Shown here in pieces: positions 29,102-37,593 of a stretch of 44,769 bases of DNA. The first letter of the stretch is position 1. Every line of letters starts with the position of its first letter. Below the pieces are notes generated by a model. It ran no database searches, was not told where the DNA came from, and worked only from the letters and a program-made list of their open reading frames with translations. The position numbers were made by a program, and so were the translations under genes. The DNA comes from Pseudomonadota bacterium (GTDB lineage: Bacteria; Myxococcota_A; Polyangia; Haliangiales; Haliangiaceae): contig JAKSDA010000286.1 of NCBI GenBank assembly GCA_022360315.1, positions 1-44,769 of the forward strand, in the 5' to 3' direction.

Positions 29102-29377
29102 ATGTTCAAAGCACGGTTGCGCCATTTCGTCATCATTGCTGCCTGTTGCCTCGCCCTCACCGTGGTGAGCTGCGCTACGGGCAAACACGCCCAATCGGGC
29201 GATAACGACAAGGTTGTCTGCCGCGAGACCATGCCGACAGGCAGCCATATCCCGCGGAAAGTCTGTTGGAAAGAGCATCAGGTCCAGGACCGCAGAAATT
29301 CCGACCAAGAAAAGGTTCGAAACATGCACATCGGCAGTGGCGTCCAGCCCGATCCCAATCGGCCCTCTGGCAGATAA
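29102..29377 (+). CDS. Small lipoprotein of unknown function
   Basis: A 91-aa lipoprotein: signal peptide with V-V-S-C lipobox (Cys24), then a short domain containing V-C-R-E-T-M-P-T-G-S-H-I-P-R-K-V-C-W-K. This Cys-x-x-x-x-P-T-G-S-x-I-x-(K/R)-x-V-C pattern recurs in many small secreted proteobacterial proteins of unknown role. GGAG at 29092-29095 lies six bases before the ATG. The frame is open upstream to 29006, but the signal peptide fixes the start. It stands alone and is divergent from the transporter operon. Confidence 0.75.
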   Translation: MFKARLRHFVIIAACCLALTVVSCATGKHAQSGDNDKVVCRETMPTGSHIPRKVCWKEHQVQDRRNSDQEKVRNMHIGSGVQPDPNRPSGR

Positions 29378-29515
29378 CCTGCGGGATTCACTGCCGCTTC
29401 GCGGCCAGTACCGAGCGAGCAAAAAGCTGGGACTGGGGGCTTGATCTAGCAGATCCCCGACCGGGAGCGAGGTCAAATTTGCCGGCCGGTATGCCGGGCC
29501 CGGCGGGCTCAGCTG

Positions 29516-30466
29516 TCAAACCGCGACGATATGGTGCAGAGAGGTCAAACCTTCGCGCACCAGGTGCTGGTCGTCGATATCACAACCGTACAAGACCAGC
29601 ATCGCCGTGTGGTAGACAGCACGCAAACGAGCCAGGCGCCAGGTCTGGCTCGATATGGGGCCGTAGGCGGCGCAAAACTCGTCCCGTGCCCGGCCCGGCA
29701 AGAAGGTATGGGCAATGGCCAGATCCACAGCAGGATGACCCAGATGGACATCACCCCAGTCGATGACACCGCACGGCAACCCGGCTCGATCGACCAACAC
29801 ATGCCGGGCGTAGAGATCGCCGTGGACTAGAACTCGGGTCGCCCGCGGCCACGGGTTGTCCTCCGAACCCAGCGACAGATCTGGGTATTCGGCGAGAACC
29901 TCATCGACCACGTCGAGCCATGGCGTCACATCGGCGATCAGCCCGAACTCGCCGAGCCGCCGCAAATGCTCGCCGGCCAGGGCAGTCCGCTTGCCGATGT
30001 CGAGCCGCCCGATGTCGTCGCCGCCGGCACCGAGGCGCTCGGCTCGGTCCGCACCGATGCTGTGCAGTGCGGCCAGAAAATGGGCCAAGGGCCGGGCTGC
30101 GCGGAAGCGCTGAGCGTCGTCGAGCACCGCCTGGCAGGCCGGCCGGCCGGGCAGCATGCGATATCCAGCAAAGGGCCAGGGAAAGTCTTCCTCGGGCTGG
30201 CCGATCAGGGTAGGCACGGTGATCGGCCAGGGCAGAGTCGAGGCAAAACCGGGCAGCACGCGGACTTCCGCAGCCAGGCAAGCCGCGCCCGCTGGCCGGC
30301 GCGGAAAGCGAAAGACATAGGCCCGGTTGACCAGATACGCCGTGTTGTCCCAGCCAGCACCAAACGGCTCGACTTCAACCGGTGTCAGGGCGGGAAACTG
30401 ACCCGCGATCAATCGTCGGGCCTGCAATGGCGATACTTCGTATTCGGCGGTCCAGGGGCGCGTCAT
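29516..30466 (-). CDS. Aminoglycoside phosphotransferase (APH)-family kinase
   Basis: A 316-aa APH-fold kinase. The ATP Lys/Glu region lies near 35-70, the catalytic loop is H215-G-D217-L-Y-A-R-H-V, and the metal motif is I-D236-W-G-D. The Asn of the usual HGDxxxxN loop appears replaced by His222, so activity should not be assumed. Such proteins phosphorylate small hydroxyl compounds (homoserine, choline, antibiotics); the substrate cannot be told. ATG 30466 is preferred over an earlier frame start at 30505 because the extra residues are Arg-rich and unlike the family. It is divergent from the uspA-like gene. Confidence 0.82.
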   Translation of the reverse strand: MTRPWTAEYEVSPLQARRLIAGQFPALTPVEVEPFGAGWDNTAYLVNRAYVFRFPRRPAGAACLAAEVRVLPGFASTLPWPITVPTLIGQPEEDFPWPFAGYRMLPGRPACQAVLDDAQRFRAARPLAHFLAALHSIGADRAERLGAGGDDIGRLDIGKRTALAGEHLRRLGEFGLIADVTPWLDVVDEVLAEYPDLSLGSEDNPWPRATRVLVHGDLYARHVLVDRAGLPCGVIDWGDVHLGHPAVDLAIAHTFLPGRARDEFCAAYGPISSQTWRLARLRAVYHTAMLVLYGCDIDDQHLVREGLTSLHHIVAV

Positions 30467-30672
30467 GAAGCGGATGTCACGGAGTGATCGTCGAGCAGAC
30501 CACACGATAGACGTCGATAAACTGTATCACTATGTCACCCACCGGTCAGCTCCCACTGCATCGCCCGTCGATACTCGCCGATCTAGCGAAGCGCCCAAAC
30601 ACCAGCCACTTTGTTACCCTCGGGAGTAGCACGTCTCCCAGCCAGGAACCCCGAGCGCCACCAGGAGTAGAT

Positions 30673-31122
30673 ATGTCGCAACAGAACCGGCCTTTCACGA
30701 TAGTCGCCGCACTGGACCTGACCGAGATGACCGACGCAGTGCTGGCTGCTGCCGCCGAGCAGGCGGCGCTGCGACAACATGCCGTCATTCACGCCGTGTG
30801 CGTGATCGATGACAGCCAAGATGTCCTGGGCCGCAAAATCGACCGCGATCGAGAGCTCGAACAGCTCGAGAATGCCCTCCGCAACCGAATCATGGCCAGC
30901 CTTTCCGACCACAACCACTGCATCGAAGTGCACGCCAGGGCCGGACGCCCGGCCGAAACCGTGGTTGCCATCGCCGATGCACAACGCGCCGACCTGATCG
31001 TGCTCGGCCGGCATAGCCAGACCCCGGTGCGGCCGCTTTTTCTGGGCTCGGTTCCCTCTCACCTCCTCGGCCAGGCCCCATGCAATGTGCTCGTGGTCCA
31101 ACCTTCGGCCTATGGAGGCTAA
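30673..31122 (+). CDS. Universal stress protein (UspA family)
   Basis: A 149-aa UspA-fold protein. Strand 1 is F-T-I-V-A-A-L-D; the C-terminal nucleotide region is D-L-I-V-L-G112-R-H-S...L-G125-S, ending A-P-C-N-V-L-V-V. The ATP signature G-x2-G-x9-G(S/T) is present except that the second Gly is Ser115, so ATP binding is possible but not certain. AGGAG at 30663-30667 sits five bases before ATG 30673; the frame is open farther upstream without protein character. Role: stress survival, partner unknown. Confidence 0.87.
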   Translation: MSQQNRPFTIVAALDLTEMTDAVLAAAAEQAALRQHAVIHAVCVIDDSQDVLGRKIDRDRELEQLENALRNRIMASLSDHNHCIEVHARAGRPAETVVAIADAQRADLIVLGRHSQTPVRPLFLGSVPSHLLGQAPCNVLVVQPSAYGG

Positions 31123-31172
31123 CCGCCCTGCCGCGCTTCGGTATTCGGGCAGCGGCATTGTAAACTCGCGCT

Positions 31173-32096
31173 GTGAGCCTGGCCTCCGCGACATTTCTCG
31201 ACGGGTCACCGCTTCCCCTGTGCGGCCAGGGACCGTTTCCCGCCGAGCAATTGACCGAGTTTAAGGGCACCGCTTTTTTGCTTCCATGCGAGGATGCCTG
31301 GATCCACGGCAGGGGAACCAGCTCCCATGCCTACCTCGAAGGCGCCCAGCAGGCGTGGATCGATATCCCCGAGTACATGGATGTCCTCGATCCACAATCG
31401 CCCTGTCACGAACTGAAATTGGCAGCGCGGGATCTCTATCTGCACTACTGGCGGCCGTGGCTCGGAGCGCAACGCGTACTCGATGTCGGCTGCGGCGTCG
31501 GCCGATTTGTCTTGCCCTTTCTCGACCGCGGCGCCGACGTGATCGCCGTGGACGCCGATATGCAGAGCCTTTGCCGTTGTGCCTGGCATGCAGCTGGACA
31601 CCCGGGCCGTCTCGATCTGCACTGGACATCGGTGCACAATCTGCCCGAACGGGGCCGATTCGACGTGATCGTCGCGTCCGAAGTCCTGTGCTACGTGCCC
31701 GATGTCGACAGCGCATTATGGGCCATCGGCGGCCGCCTGCACACCGGCGGAGCACTGCTCATCTCGCTGGAAGCGCGCTGGGGCTGGGCCGCAGCAGCCG
31801 ACACGCCGAGTGGCGCTATCGATATGGCGCTCGAAGGCGATGGTGTCATCGCTCTGGCCGGCGAGACCTGGGTGCGCACATATGAAAAAGACCAGCTGTG
31901 CAGTCTGCTCGAACGCGCCGGACTGCGGATCGAGGCAGTGTGGCCCATGTTGTACACGATCGATGGTCCCCTCGAAGACGCCCTGCCCGCAGCCGCGACC
32001 ACGACCGAACTGGTCGAGATCGAAGAACGCTGCCGCCAGCACGCCGTGTGGCAGCGCCTGAATCGGGTGTGGACCGCAGTGGCGATAAAAAAATGA
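31173..32096 (+). CDS. SAM-dependent class I methyltransferase
   Basis: A 307-aa enzyme. The SAM-binding motif I is V-L-D-V-G-C-G-V-G-R-F (102-112), followed by acidic motif A-V-D-A-D, and the later D-V-I-V-A-S-E-V-L strand fits motif II/post-I of Rossmann methyltransferases. The N-terminal 95 residues (P-E-Y-M-D, Y-W-R-P-W) and C-terminal part do not reveal the substrate. GTG start at 31173, about 50 bp after uspA; these two plus-strand genes might share a transcript. It converges with the zinc-ribbon gene, 23 bp apart. Confidence 0.82.
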   Translation: MSLASATFLDGSPLPLCGQGPFPAEQLTEFKGTAFLLPCEDAWIHGRGTSSHAYLEGAQQAWIDIPEYMDVLDPQSPCHELKLAARDLYLHYWRPWLGAQRVLDVGCGVGRFVLPFLDRGADVIAVDADMQSLCRCAWHAAGHPGRLDLHWTSVHNLPERGRFDVIVASEVLCYVPDVDSALWAIGGRLHTGGALLISLEARWGWAAAADTPSGAIDMALEGDGVIALAGETWVRTYEKDQLCSLLERAGLRIEAVWPMLYTIDGPLEDALPAAATTTELVEIEERCRQHAVWQRLNRVWTAVAIKK

Positions 32097-32119
32097 GCAA
32101 GGCGTCGCCGCCGTACCTG

Positions 32120-32653
32120 TCAGCGACCCCGTTGCAGGCCCCGCAGCTGCTCCCGCGGCACCACGCGAGGATGAGCCGCATCGGCTTCGTTCACGAACAA
32201 TCCGCCAATTTCTTCCCCGTCCTGCGTCGTTTGCGGCAAGACCTCCTCGACCTGTACTGTCCAGCATAAACCGCCGATGCGCACACGCTGGCCGTCGCGG
32301 ATGCCGAGCTCTCGCGCGACCTGATCTCGGATGAGCACAGATCCGACCGAGGTCTCGGTTTTGAGACAGGCAACGCTGGCAGACGACTGCTTGAACGCGT
32401 GAACCGCTGGAACACTCGGTGCGGAATAGCGCGAACCGGTGCCCGATTTGCTGCGCGAAACTCGACCGGTCGCGCCGATCAGCCACAGCGCGGCCGGGTT
32501 GTCTCTGGCCAGCGCCGACAGTCTCCGCGCCTCGAATTCGTACCCGCTGATCAGAGTATCGGCGCGGCAGTACGGACAGGTCTCACCTGTGTCTGTACCC
32601 GATACTGCTATGTCGCAAGAGGGGCAGCGTGCTTGGTCTTCCGTGGCTTCCAT
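32120..32653 (-). CDS. Zinc-ribbon protein of unknown function
   Basis: A 177-aa protein with an N-terminal zinc ribbon C10-P-S-C13...C26-P-Y-C29. A central Ser/Lys-rich stretch follows (S-R-S-K-S-G-T-G-S-R-Y-S), then a C-terminal domain of about 75 residues with alternating beta-type segments (V-A-R-E-L-G-I-R-D-G-Q-R-V-R-I-G-G). No family recognised. ATG 32653 is preceded at a good distance by AAGGAG, so the in-frame ATG at 32716 is not the start. Upstream, 32654-32955 shows no gene; there is an inverted GGTTC/GAACC pair near 32760-32786. Confidence 0.7.
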   Translation of the reverse strand: MEATEDQARCPSCDIAVSGTDTGETCPYCRADTLISGYEFEARRLSALARDNPAALWLIGATGRVSRSKSGTGSRYSAPSVPAVHAFKQSSASVACLKTETSVGSVLIRDQVARELGIRDGQRVRIGGLCWTVQVEEVLPQTTQDGEEIGGLFVNEADAAHPRVVPREQLRGLQRGR

Positions 32654-32955
32654 GGCGACTCCTTCAAAACTAAGCGACCAGCCTTCGAGTGCTCGATCAC
32701 CCACCGAGGCACCCAACCCCCTCCGTCAAGACGTTGTCTTGTACCCCCGGTTTTTTTGGTTCGGACAATCAGGGTTTAACTGAACCTCATTTGGCAAAGA
32801 CTTGCAGAGAACATCTCTGATAGGCTGCCTGCCCCGGTCCGACAGCCTCCAACAGGTTAAAAACAATTGGCCGAGAATGATGTTACGAAAAGCACCTCAG
32901 GTCGGACCAACGATCGAAAATCCCGAGTAGCGGCCAAAAAGTTGCCAATGGAGAC

Positions 32956-34017
32956 GTGGCCTGCGAGATCCGAAGAGTGTCCGCGCGAACTCGATCCTTC
33001 GCGACCTCCGGCGTTCCCGACCGCGCTGAGACGCTGGACCGAGGTGACTTTGTCAAACTGGTCTATCGACTGGGGCGAACGCGAGTCACCGGTGTCCTCG
33101 CGGTTTATCGTCCGCCTTTCCGGCCGGACATCCCGGCTGTTGATGCGACGCCGGGCTCGTGCGGAGCGGAGTGGTCGAGCGGCCGGCGATCCGATCAGCC
33201 GACCAACCGTCCCAGCCTGGCCTTTTCGACCTCGCCTCCCGCTGCGCAGCGTCCCGATGTGCTGGTTCTGCGGCGTGGCCATTTGATCACGCCGCCCCTG
33301 CACCCGGCCAGTTCGGGCTCGCGGGCTGCAGATACCGGTGTCAATTCTGTCCAGGGCTCGCCACCTGTGGTGATACGCAGCGGATTTTCACGGGTGCAGA
33401 TCAAGCGCAACGTGGCTCGTCAGCTGGCCGAGCTGGCCGCCGCAGAAACTGCGCGCTACACGTTTGACGGCGGTCTGGCCGTGTATCCACCCGGCGCGCT
33501 GGACCGACAGGTCCCCATGGCGGCCTGGGCTCGCAGCCACATCGAAGCCCAGCTCGATACCCGTCGGGCGCAACGTATGATCGCCGAGCTGGCCGGGATG
33601 CGGCTGCTAGCCGTGCGCCAGATCGCTCCGGATCCAGCCCTGTGCGACGAAATCGACCGGCGCATTCTCGACGCGATACGGGTCCCGCGCCGACTGGATC
33701 AGATCTGGACAATCGTCCATACGCCGCGCTATCGGCTGCTCTCGTTTCTGCATTTTTTGCGAACGGTCGGCGGTCTCAAGATCATCGGGATCGCCGCATC
33801 GGAATCGGCCGGCCCGGCCCATAGAGGTGCGCACCACATACTCGGAGTCCCGGTCGGCGCCGATCGCGCAACCGTGAAGCGGGCCTATCGTCGGCTGGCC
33901 CGGGCACTTCATCCCGATCTCCATCCCGAGGCCAGCGACGAGCGCCGACGCTCACTCGAACGCCAGCTGGCCGATGTGACTAGCGCCTACGTCGAACTCA
34001 CCAACTCGGCATCCTAA
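32956..34017 (+). CDS. DUF4388-like protein with C-terminal J-domain
   Basis: A 353-aa protein. The N-terminal region (about 25-115; R-L-G-R-T-R-V-T-G-V-L-A-V-Y and L-V-L-R-R-G-H-L-I-T) resembles DUF4388/PatA-type domains. A long helical middle follows. The C-terminal J-domain (about 290-350) has the essential H319-P-D, so it should stimulate an Hsp70 partner. This fusion type is recurrent in myxobacteria; clients are unknown. Start GTG 32956 is uncertain (GGAG only two bases away); GTG 32977 is an alternative. The TAA stop lies at the left edge of the MITE-like palindrome, so the C-terminus may have been set by its insertion. Confidence 0.75.
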   Translation: MACEIRRVSARTRSFATSGVPDRAETLDRGDFVKLVYRLGRTRVTGVLAVYRPPFRPDIPAVDATPGSCGAEWSSGRRSDQPTNRPSLAFSTSPPAAQRPDVLVLRRGHLITPPLHPASSGSRAADTGVNSVQGSPPVVIRSGFSRVQIKRNVARQLAELAAAETARYTFDGGLAVYPPGALDRQVPMAAWARSHIEAQLDTRRAQRMIAELAGMRLLAVRQIAPDPALCDEIDRRILDAIRVPRRLDQIWTIVHTPRYRLLSFLHFLRTVGGLKIIGIAASESAGPAHRGAHHILGVPVGADRATVKRAYRRLARALHPDLHPEASDERRRSLERQLADVTSAYVELTNSAS

Positions 34018-34178
34018 GTACCGCGACCCGTAAGTAAGTGCCCAGTAGGGTCGGTCCAGCGCGTCGAGGGCAAGGCGCGAAGAGGGAGCATAGTGGGCCT
34101 ACGTGACCGATGAGCAACACAGCCATCGGCGGGCTGGTCGGCCGTAATGGCTACTTACTTGCGGGTCGCGGTACTTAG
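34014..34178. repeat. MITE-like element with 26-bp terminal inverted repeats
   Basis: A 165-bp palindromic element. The arms CTAAGTACCGCGACCCG-T-AAGTAAGT (34014-34039) and its reverse complement (34153-34178) differ at one base. Partial pairing continues inward (CCAGTAGGGTCGG against CCATTACGGCCGA). There is no ORF inside. The size, long terminal inverted repeats and intergenic position are those of a small non-autonomous mobile or hairpin element. Confidence 0.7.
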
Positions 34179-34241
34179 CCTGCCTATCGGGCACGTTAAC
34201 GCGATGCATTCCACATGGTAGGCTACCCACCAGGGTCTTCC

Positions 34242-34922
34242 ATGGCACGAGCACACACAGCCGAAACCACTCTGCCCGACAATCGAACCAGCCGGACAGG
34301 CGAACTTTCACTCGACGAGTGGTATCGTATGCCGGAGGACGAGCCGGGCGAACTCGTGGATGGGCGGCTCGTCGAGGAAGAGGTGCCGGGCTACGTACAT
34401 GAGTTTTTGGTCCTGTTGTTGGGCAGAATTTTCGGTGATTGGGTTCTGCCGCGAGGAGGCTTTGTCGGCGGCTCGGACGCCAAGTTTGCAGTGGGCCCGG
34501 GGCGGGGCCGAAAACCCGATCTCACGGTCTATTTTCCCGAAAGTCCACCTCCCCCGCCGGCCGGTTTGATCGCGGTGCCGCCCGATATCGCAGTCGAGAT
34601 CGTCTCGCCCACACCGGGTGATGTGCGGCGCGACCGGGTAGACAAAATGGACGATTATGCCACCTTCGGCATTCGCTACTACTGGATCCTCGATCCTCAG
34701 AGTCGCACGCTCGACATCTTCGAGCTCGGCGTCGATCGAATAGCAGGCCGCCCAGCCGCTCCGCGACGCACCGACTCCGCTTCGCATGCCCTGCCGGGAC
34801 GCCAGTACACCCAGGTACTAGAAGCTGCCGGGGGGACGATCGCCACCGTCCCGGGCTGCGACGGACTCACAGTTGACCTCGACGCATTGTGGGCCGAGAT
34901 CGGCCGCCTGGAAAAGCGCTAG
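34242..34922 (+). CDS. Uma2/DUF820-family putative endonuclease
   Basis: A 226-aa protein of the Uma2 family, whose members have a PD-(D/E)XK nuclease-like fold of unproven function. Conserved features are visible: E-L-V-D-G-R-L-V, V-H-E-F-L, K-P-D-L-T-V-Y-F-P-E, I-A-V-E-I-V-S-P-T, D-R-V-D-K-M-D-D-Y-A-T-F-G-I-R-Y-Y-W-I-L-D. The candidate catalytic D...E-x-V set is therefore intact. An earlier in-frame start at 34215 adds nine residues; ATG 34242 is preferred. Such genes are often in many copies and not phage-linked. Confidence 0.85.
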   Translation: MARAHTAETTLPDNRTSRTGELSLDEWYRMPEDEPGELVDGRLVEEEVPGYVHEFLVLLLGRIFGDWVLPRGGFVGGSDAKFAVGPGRGRKPDLTVYFPESPPPPPAGLIAVPPDIAVEIVSPTPGDVRRDRVDKMDDYATFGIRYYWILDPQSRTLDIFELGVDRIAGRPAAPRRTDSASHALPGRQYTQVLEAAGGTIATVPGCDGLTVDLDALWAEIGRLEKR

Positions 34923-34946
34923 CACATCGAACCGAGTTGACCTGCT

Positions 34947-35297
34947 GTGGCACGAGGACTGGACAAACACAAAGCCCGGCTCGAAGCGGTTGCCGCATTT
35001 GGCAAAGACCTGGCCCGCCGGGCTGGGCGCAAATGCGAGTTATGTGAAGAGGCTGACGATCTCCGGCCCTATGAGACCGATGCCGACGAGGAGCCAGAGC
35101 TCGAAACCCTGATCTTGTTGTGCTCCCGCTGCCGCCAAGTCACCGCCGGTCGCAAGGACGATCCGCGCACCCTGCGCTTTCTCGAGGGTGCCATGTGGAG
35201 TGAGGTAGACGTCGTGGCTGCGACCGCCCGCGCGATACTCACCCGGGTCGATGCCAACTGGGCCCGAGATGCTCTCGACTTGATAGAGCAATCATAG
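34947..35297 (+). CDS. PhnA-type zinc-binding protein (N-terminal half only)
   Basis: A 116-aa protein with Cys pairs C30-E-L-C33 and C59-S-R-C62. M-W-S-E-V followed by the helical A-R-A-I-L-T-R-V matches the MWSEVPAVQ motif of PhnA-like proteins. Canonical PhnA has a further C-terminal domain that is absent here, so this is a short relative rather than full PhnA; a role in phosphonate metabolism should not be assumed. GTG start, 25 bp after the Uma2 gene, so the two may form an operon. Confidence 0.7.
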   Translation: MARGLDKHKARLEAVAAFGKDLARRAGRKCELCEEADDLRPYETDADEEPELETLILLCSRCRQVTAGRKDDPRTLRFLEGAMWSEVDVVAATARAILTRVDANWARDALDLIEQS

Positions 35298-35363
35298 CTA
35301 GGCGCCTTACCGGCTTCGGTCGTTTCATCGGACGCGAGGCTGGGCTGGGTTGTACGCGCCAAG

Positions 35364-35403
35364 GTATGATCTGCCGGGATAACGTGTGATCTGCCGGGAT
35401 TCG
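35364..35403. repeat. Two 20-bp direct repeats upstream of lipoprotein gene
   Basis: Units at 35364-35383 and 35384-35403 share T-G-A-T-C-T-G-C-C-G-G-G-A-T and differ at a few edge bases. They are exactly adjacent, two helical turns in period, and end 33 bases before the start of the large lipoprotein gene. A regulator site is plausible; unproven. Confidence 0.5.
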
Positions 35404-35435
35404 CCGTGCAGAGTTGCCTGCTGTCGAGGAGAGCC

Positions 35436-37304
35436 GTGCACAACGTCAGAGTACTCTTGCTGGCCGGTGTGTTGTCATTGTCGGCGTGCGTGACTGCCAA
35501 ACGATATGTCCTCAAAGTCGATGCCGCCAGGCCGGGAAAGGCGACTCTGTGTAATTCTGACTCCACCGACAATGCCGATGATGCCGAGGACAGGTGCCGG
35601 TCCTTTGGCGGACAAACACTCGATGCGCCCGGTACGCTGGCCATTGTCGTCACCAACCCGGCCGACAGCACCACCTATCAGTTGCGCACAGAACAAGCCG
35701 TATCCAGCAAGTCGCCCCACTCGCCCCGGGGCATCCTGTCCGAGGTACTCGACCGGTTCGGCAAGCTGTCTGGCGGGTTCATCGAAGAACTCGACCCGGA
35801 CGATCCGGACAAAAAATCCAAATCCCACGATACCGCGATCGAGATATTCAAGGACACCAGGAAGCAACTGGAAAAAATCGGCCAGACGGCCGCGGCGAAA
35901 GCGGTCGATGCGCACCTGGGCAAGCTGGTCGCAGGTCCGGTCGAAACCGACCGACAAAAGCCCCGCTCGGCGCGCTTCACCCACTATCTCGACCGCGACG
36001 GCAAGGCCATGACCATGAACGAGGTTATTCGGGCCAACGACAGCGTGGTCGTCCTGGGTGCGCCTGCTTTTGCCTACCCCCCGGCTCGATTCTTCGACCT
36101 CGACCAGGCCGATATCGACGAGATCAATGACAAGAGCAAGGCCAAACAGCGGTCTGGATTGCGAGCAGAGGTCGAACTCGCGCGGCATGTTCTCGATGCG
36201 TGTGACCCGAAAAACCTCGGCAAAACCCCCTACCAGGGATTTCTGCTCTGGGCCCAGTACCTGGCGGCATACGACTGGGACCAGCTCACCGGACAGACCG
36301 TTCTCGGTGCTCTCGACGTCGATCGGAACACCATCGAGTCGCATCTGAGCGGAGCGCTTTCTCTCGATCTGCAAAGGACCATGCGAGAGCTGCGCAAACA
36401 GGCCTATCGGGCTCAACAAGCCGACAAACCCGTCACCGGAGCAGCCAAGGTGCTCGATCTATTGAGCACGGCGAGTCGGATCAACAGGGATTCTGGCCAC
36501 TGCAAGAACAATATCGAATTCGTCCTCTCCAAACTCCATCGCCGCCGCGACGCCGCTCTCCGTGGAAGACTCGAAACGCTGAAAACCGCCGACGACGGCC
36601 GGGCATCGATCGGCGATATGATCGACCGCACCCGCACTGCCTCGCAGATCTTTCGCACCTATCTCGAGCCCATGGTGCAGCGAGTGGTGATTCAGAGCGC
36701 CACAGGAACCCACAGCGGTCGCGAGATCGGCTTTGGCGCGGTCAGCTTGCGGGCCGGCAAGATGACCATCGAAGTGACAGCCGAGCAAGACCGCTCGGTG
36801 TCAAAACTGGTCCGTTATCAAGTTCCCGTGGCAGCATCACCCACCGTCGCTGTATCGGTGGGACCGATTGTCAGTCTGTGCCGGGTTTGTTTCCAGACCG
36901 TGGAAGAAAAACCCAAACCCAACAGCCAGCCCGGCGATGCATCCCAGCTGGTCAAGGTCAAATCTGACGCGGCCGTGGGCAATGCCGCCCTCGTCCACGT
37001 CACCTTGCTCAGTGAGTCCTGGTTTCGTCTCGGCGCATGCCTTGGCTACCCGCTCGACCCACCGGCAGAAACCACAAACGGTCTCCTCGCCGGGGTCAGC
37101 ATGAGCCATCGCATTGGAGTCCTGCTCAGTCTCGGCATTCACATATTCCAGACCAGGCGGCTCAAACCGGGATACGGAAGTGAAATTGACCGAACCCGAC
37201 CCGAATTGGCCGGGCTCACCGCAGACAGCGTGACCCGCGAGGCTCATTCGGCGGCATTTTTTGTCCATCTTGGACTGACCACCGAACTTCTTTCCCGCTT
37301 ATAG
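35436..37304 (+). CDS. Large lipoprotein of unknown function
   Basis: A 622-aa lipoprotein with lipobox L-S-A-C (Cys18). The long middle (about 80-420) is mostly charged and helical, followed by beta-rich stretches from about 430. The C-terminus ends with strand-like segments (A-A-L-V-H-V-T-L-L, A-A-F-F-V-H-L-G-L) that could insert in the outer membrane. No family recognised. GTG 35436 with AGGAGA at 35427-35432 gives a clean signal peptide; a farther GTG at 35406 is less likely. The 58-aa zinc protein follows after 10 bp, suggesting co-transcription. Confidence 0.75.
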   Translation: MHNVRVLLLAGVLSLSACVTAKRYVLKVDAARPGKATLCNSDSTDNADDAEDRCRSFGGQTLDAPGTLAIVVTNPADSTTYQLRTEQAVSSKSPHSPRGILSEVLDRFGKLSGGFIEELDPDDPDKKSKSHDTAIEIFKDTRKQLEKIGQTAAAKAVDAHLGKLVAGPVETDRQKPRSARFTHYLDRDGKAMTMNEVIRANDSVVVLGAPAFAYPPARFFDLDQADIDEINDKSKAKQRSGLRAEVELARHVLDACDPKNLGKTPYQGFLLWAQYLAAYDWDQLTGQTVLGALDVDRNTIESHLSGALSLDLQRTMRELRKQAYRAQQADKPVTGAAKVLDLLSTASRINRDSGHCKNNIEFVLSKLHRRRDAALRGRLETLKTADDGRASIGDMIDRTRTASQIFRTYLEPMVQRVVIQSATGTHSGREIGFGAVSLRAGKMTIEVTAEQDRSVSKLVRYQVPVAASPTVAVSVGPIVSLCRVCFQTVEEKPKPNSQPGDASQLVKVKSDAAVGNAALVHVTLLSESWFRLGACLGYPLDPPAETTNGLLAGVSMSHRIGVLLSLGIHIFQTRRLKPGYGSEIDRTRPELAGLTADSVTREAHSAAFFVHLGLTTELLSRL

Positions 37305-37314
37305 GAGGTCCATC

Positions 37315-37491
37315 GTGTCCGACAAGCTACAAGGCATCTGCCCCTATCAAGATTGCTTGCTGCCAATCTCGTTACCGCCAGTCGTCAAGCCAGGCGATCC
37401 CCCCGGGGTCTGCCCTGTGTGTAAGCGGGCATATGAAGTAGCCTATAGCGACCAGGAAACCCGCAAAGTCACCCTATCTGCTGTCGAGTAG
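37315..37491 (+). CDS. 58-aa zinc-ribbon protein
   Basis: A GTG at 37315 is preceded by a near-perfect AGGAGG (37303-37308) and opens 58 codons to TAG at 37489-37491. The product has two Cys pairs, C9-P-Y-Q-D-C14 and C33-P-V-C36, in a pattern typical of a single zinc knuckle, then an acidic tail E-T-R-K-V-T-L-S-A-V-E. It lies 10 bp after the large lipoprotein gene and would be missed by length filters. It is cytosolic (no signal) and its partner is unknown. Confidence 0.7.
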   Translation: MSDKLQGICPYQDCLLPISLPPVVKPGDPPGVCPVCKRAYEVAYSDQETRKVTLSAVE

Positions 37492-37593
37492 AACCGCCGT
37501 GCGATTCCTCCTCAGACCGACGTCTATCGTTACGACGTCTCCCCCGGACCGATCGGGCGATGCGGGCCCTTGGCTGGATGCTGGGTCAGTCGT

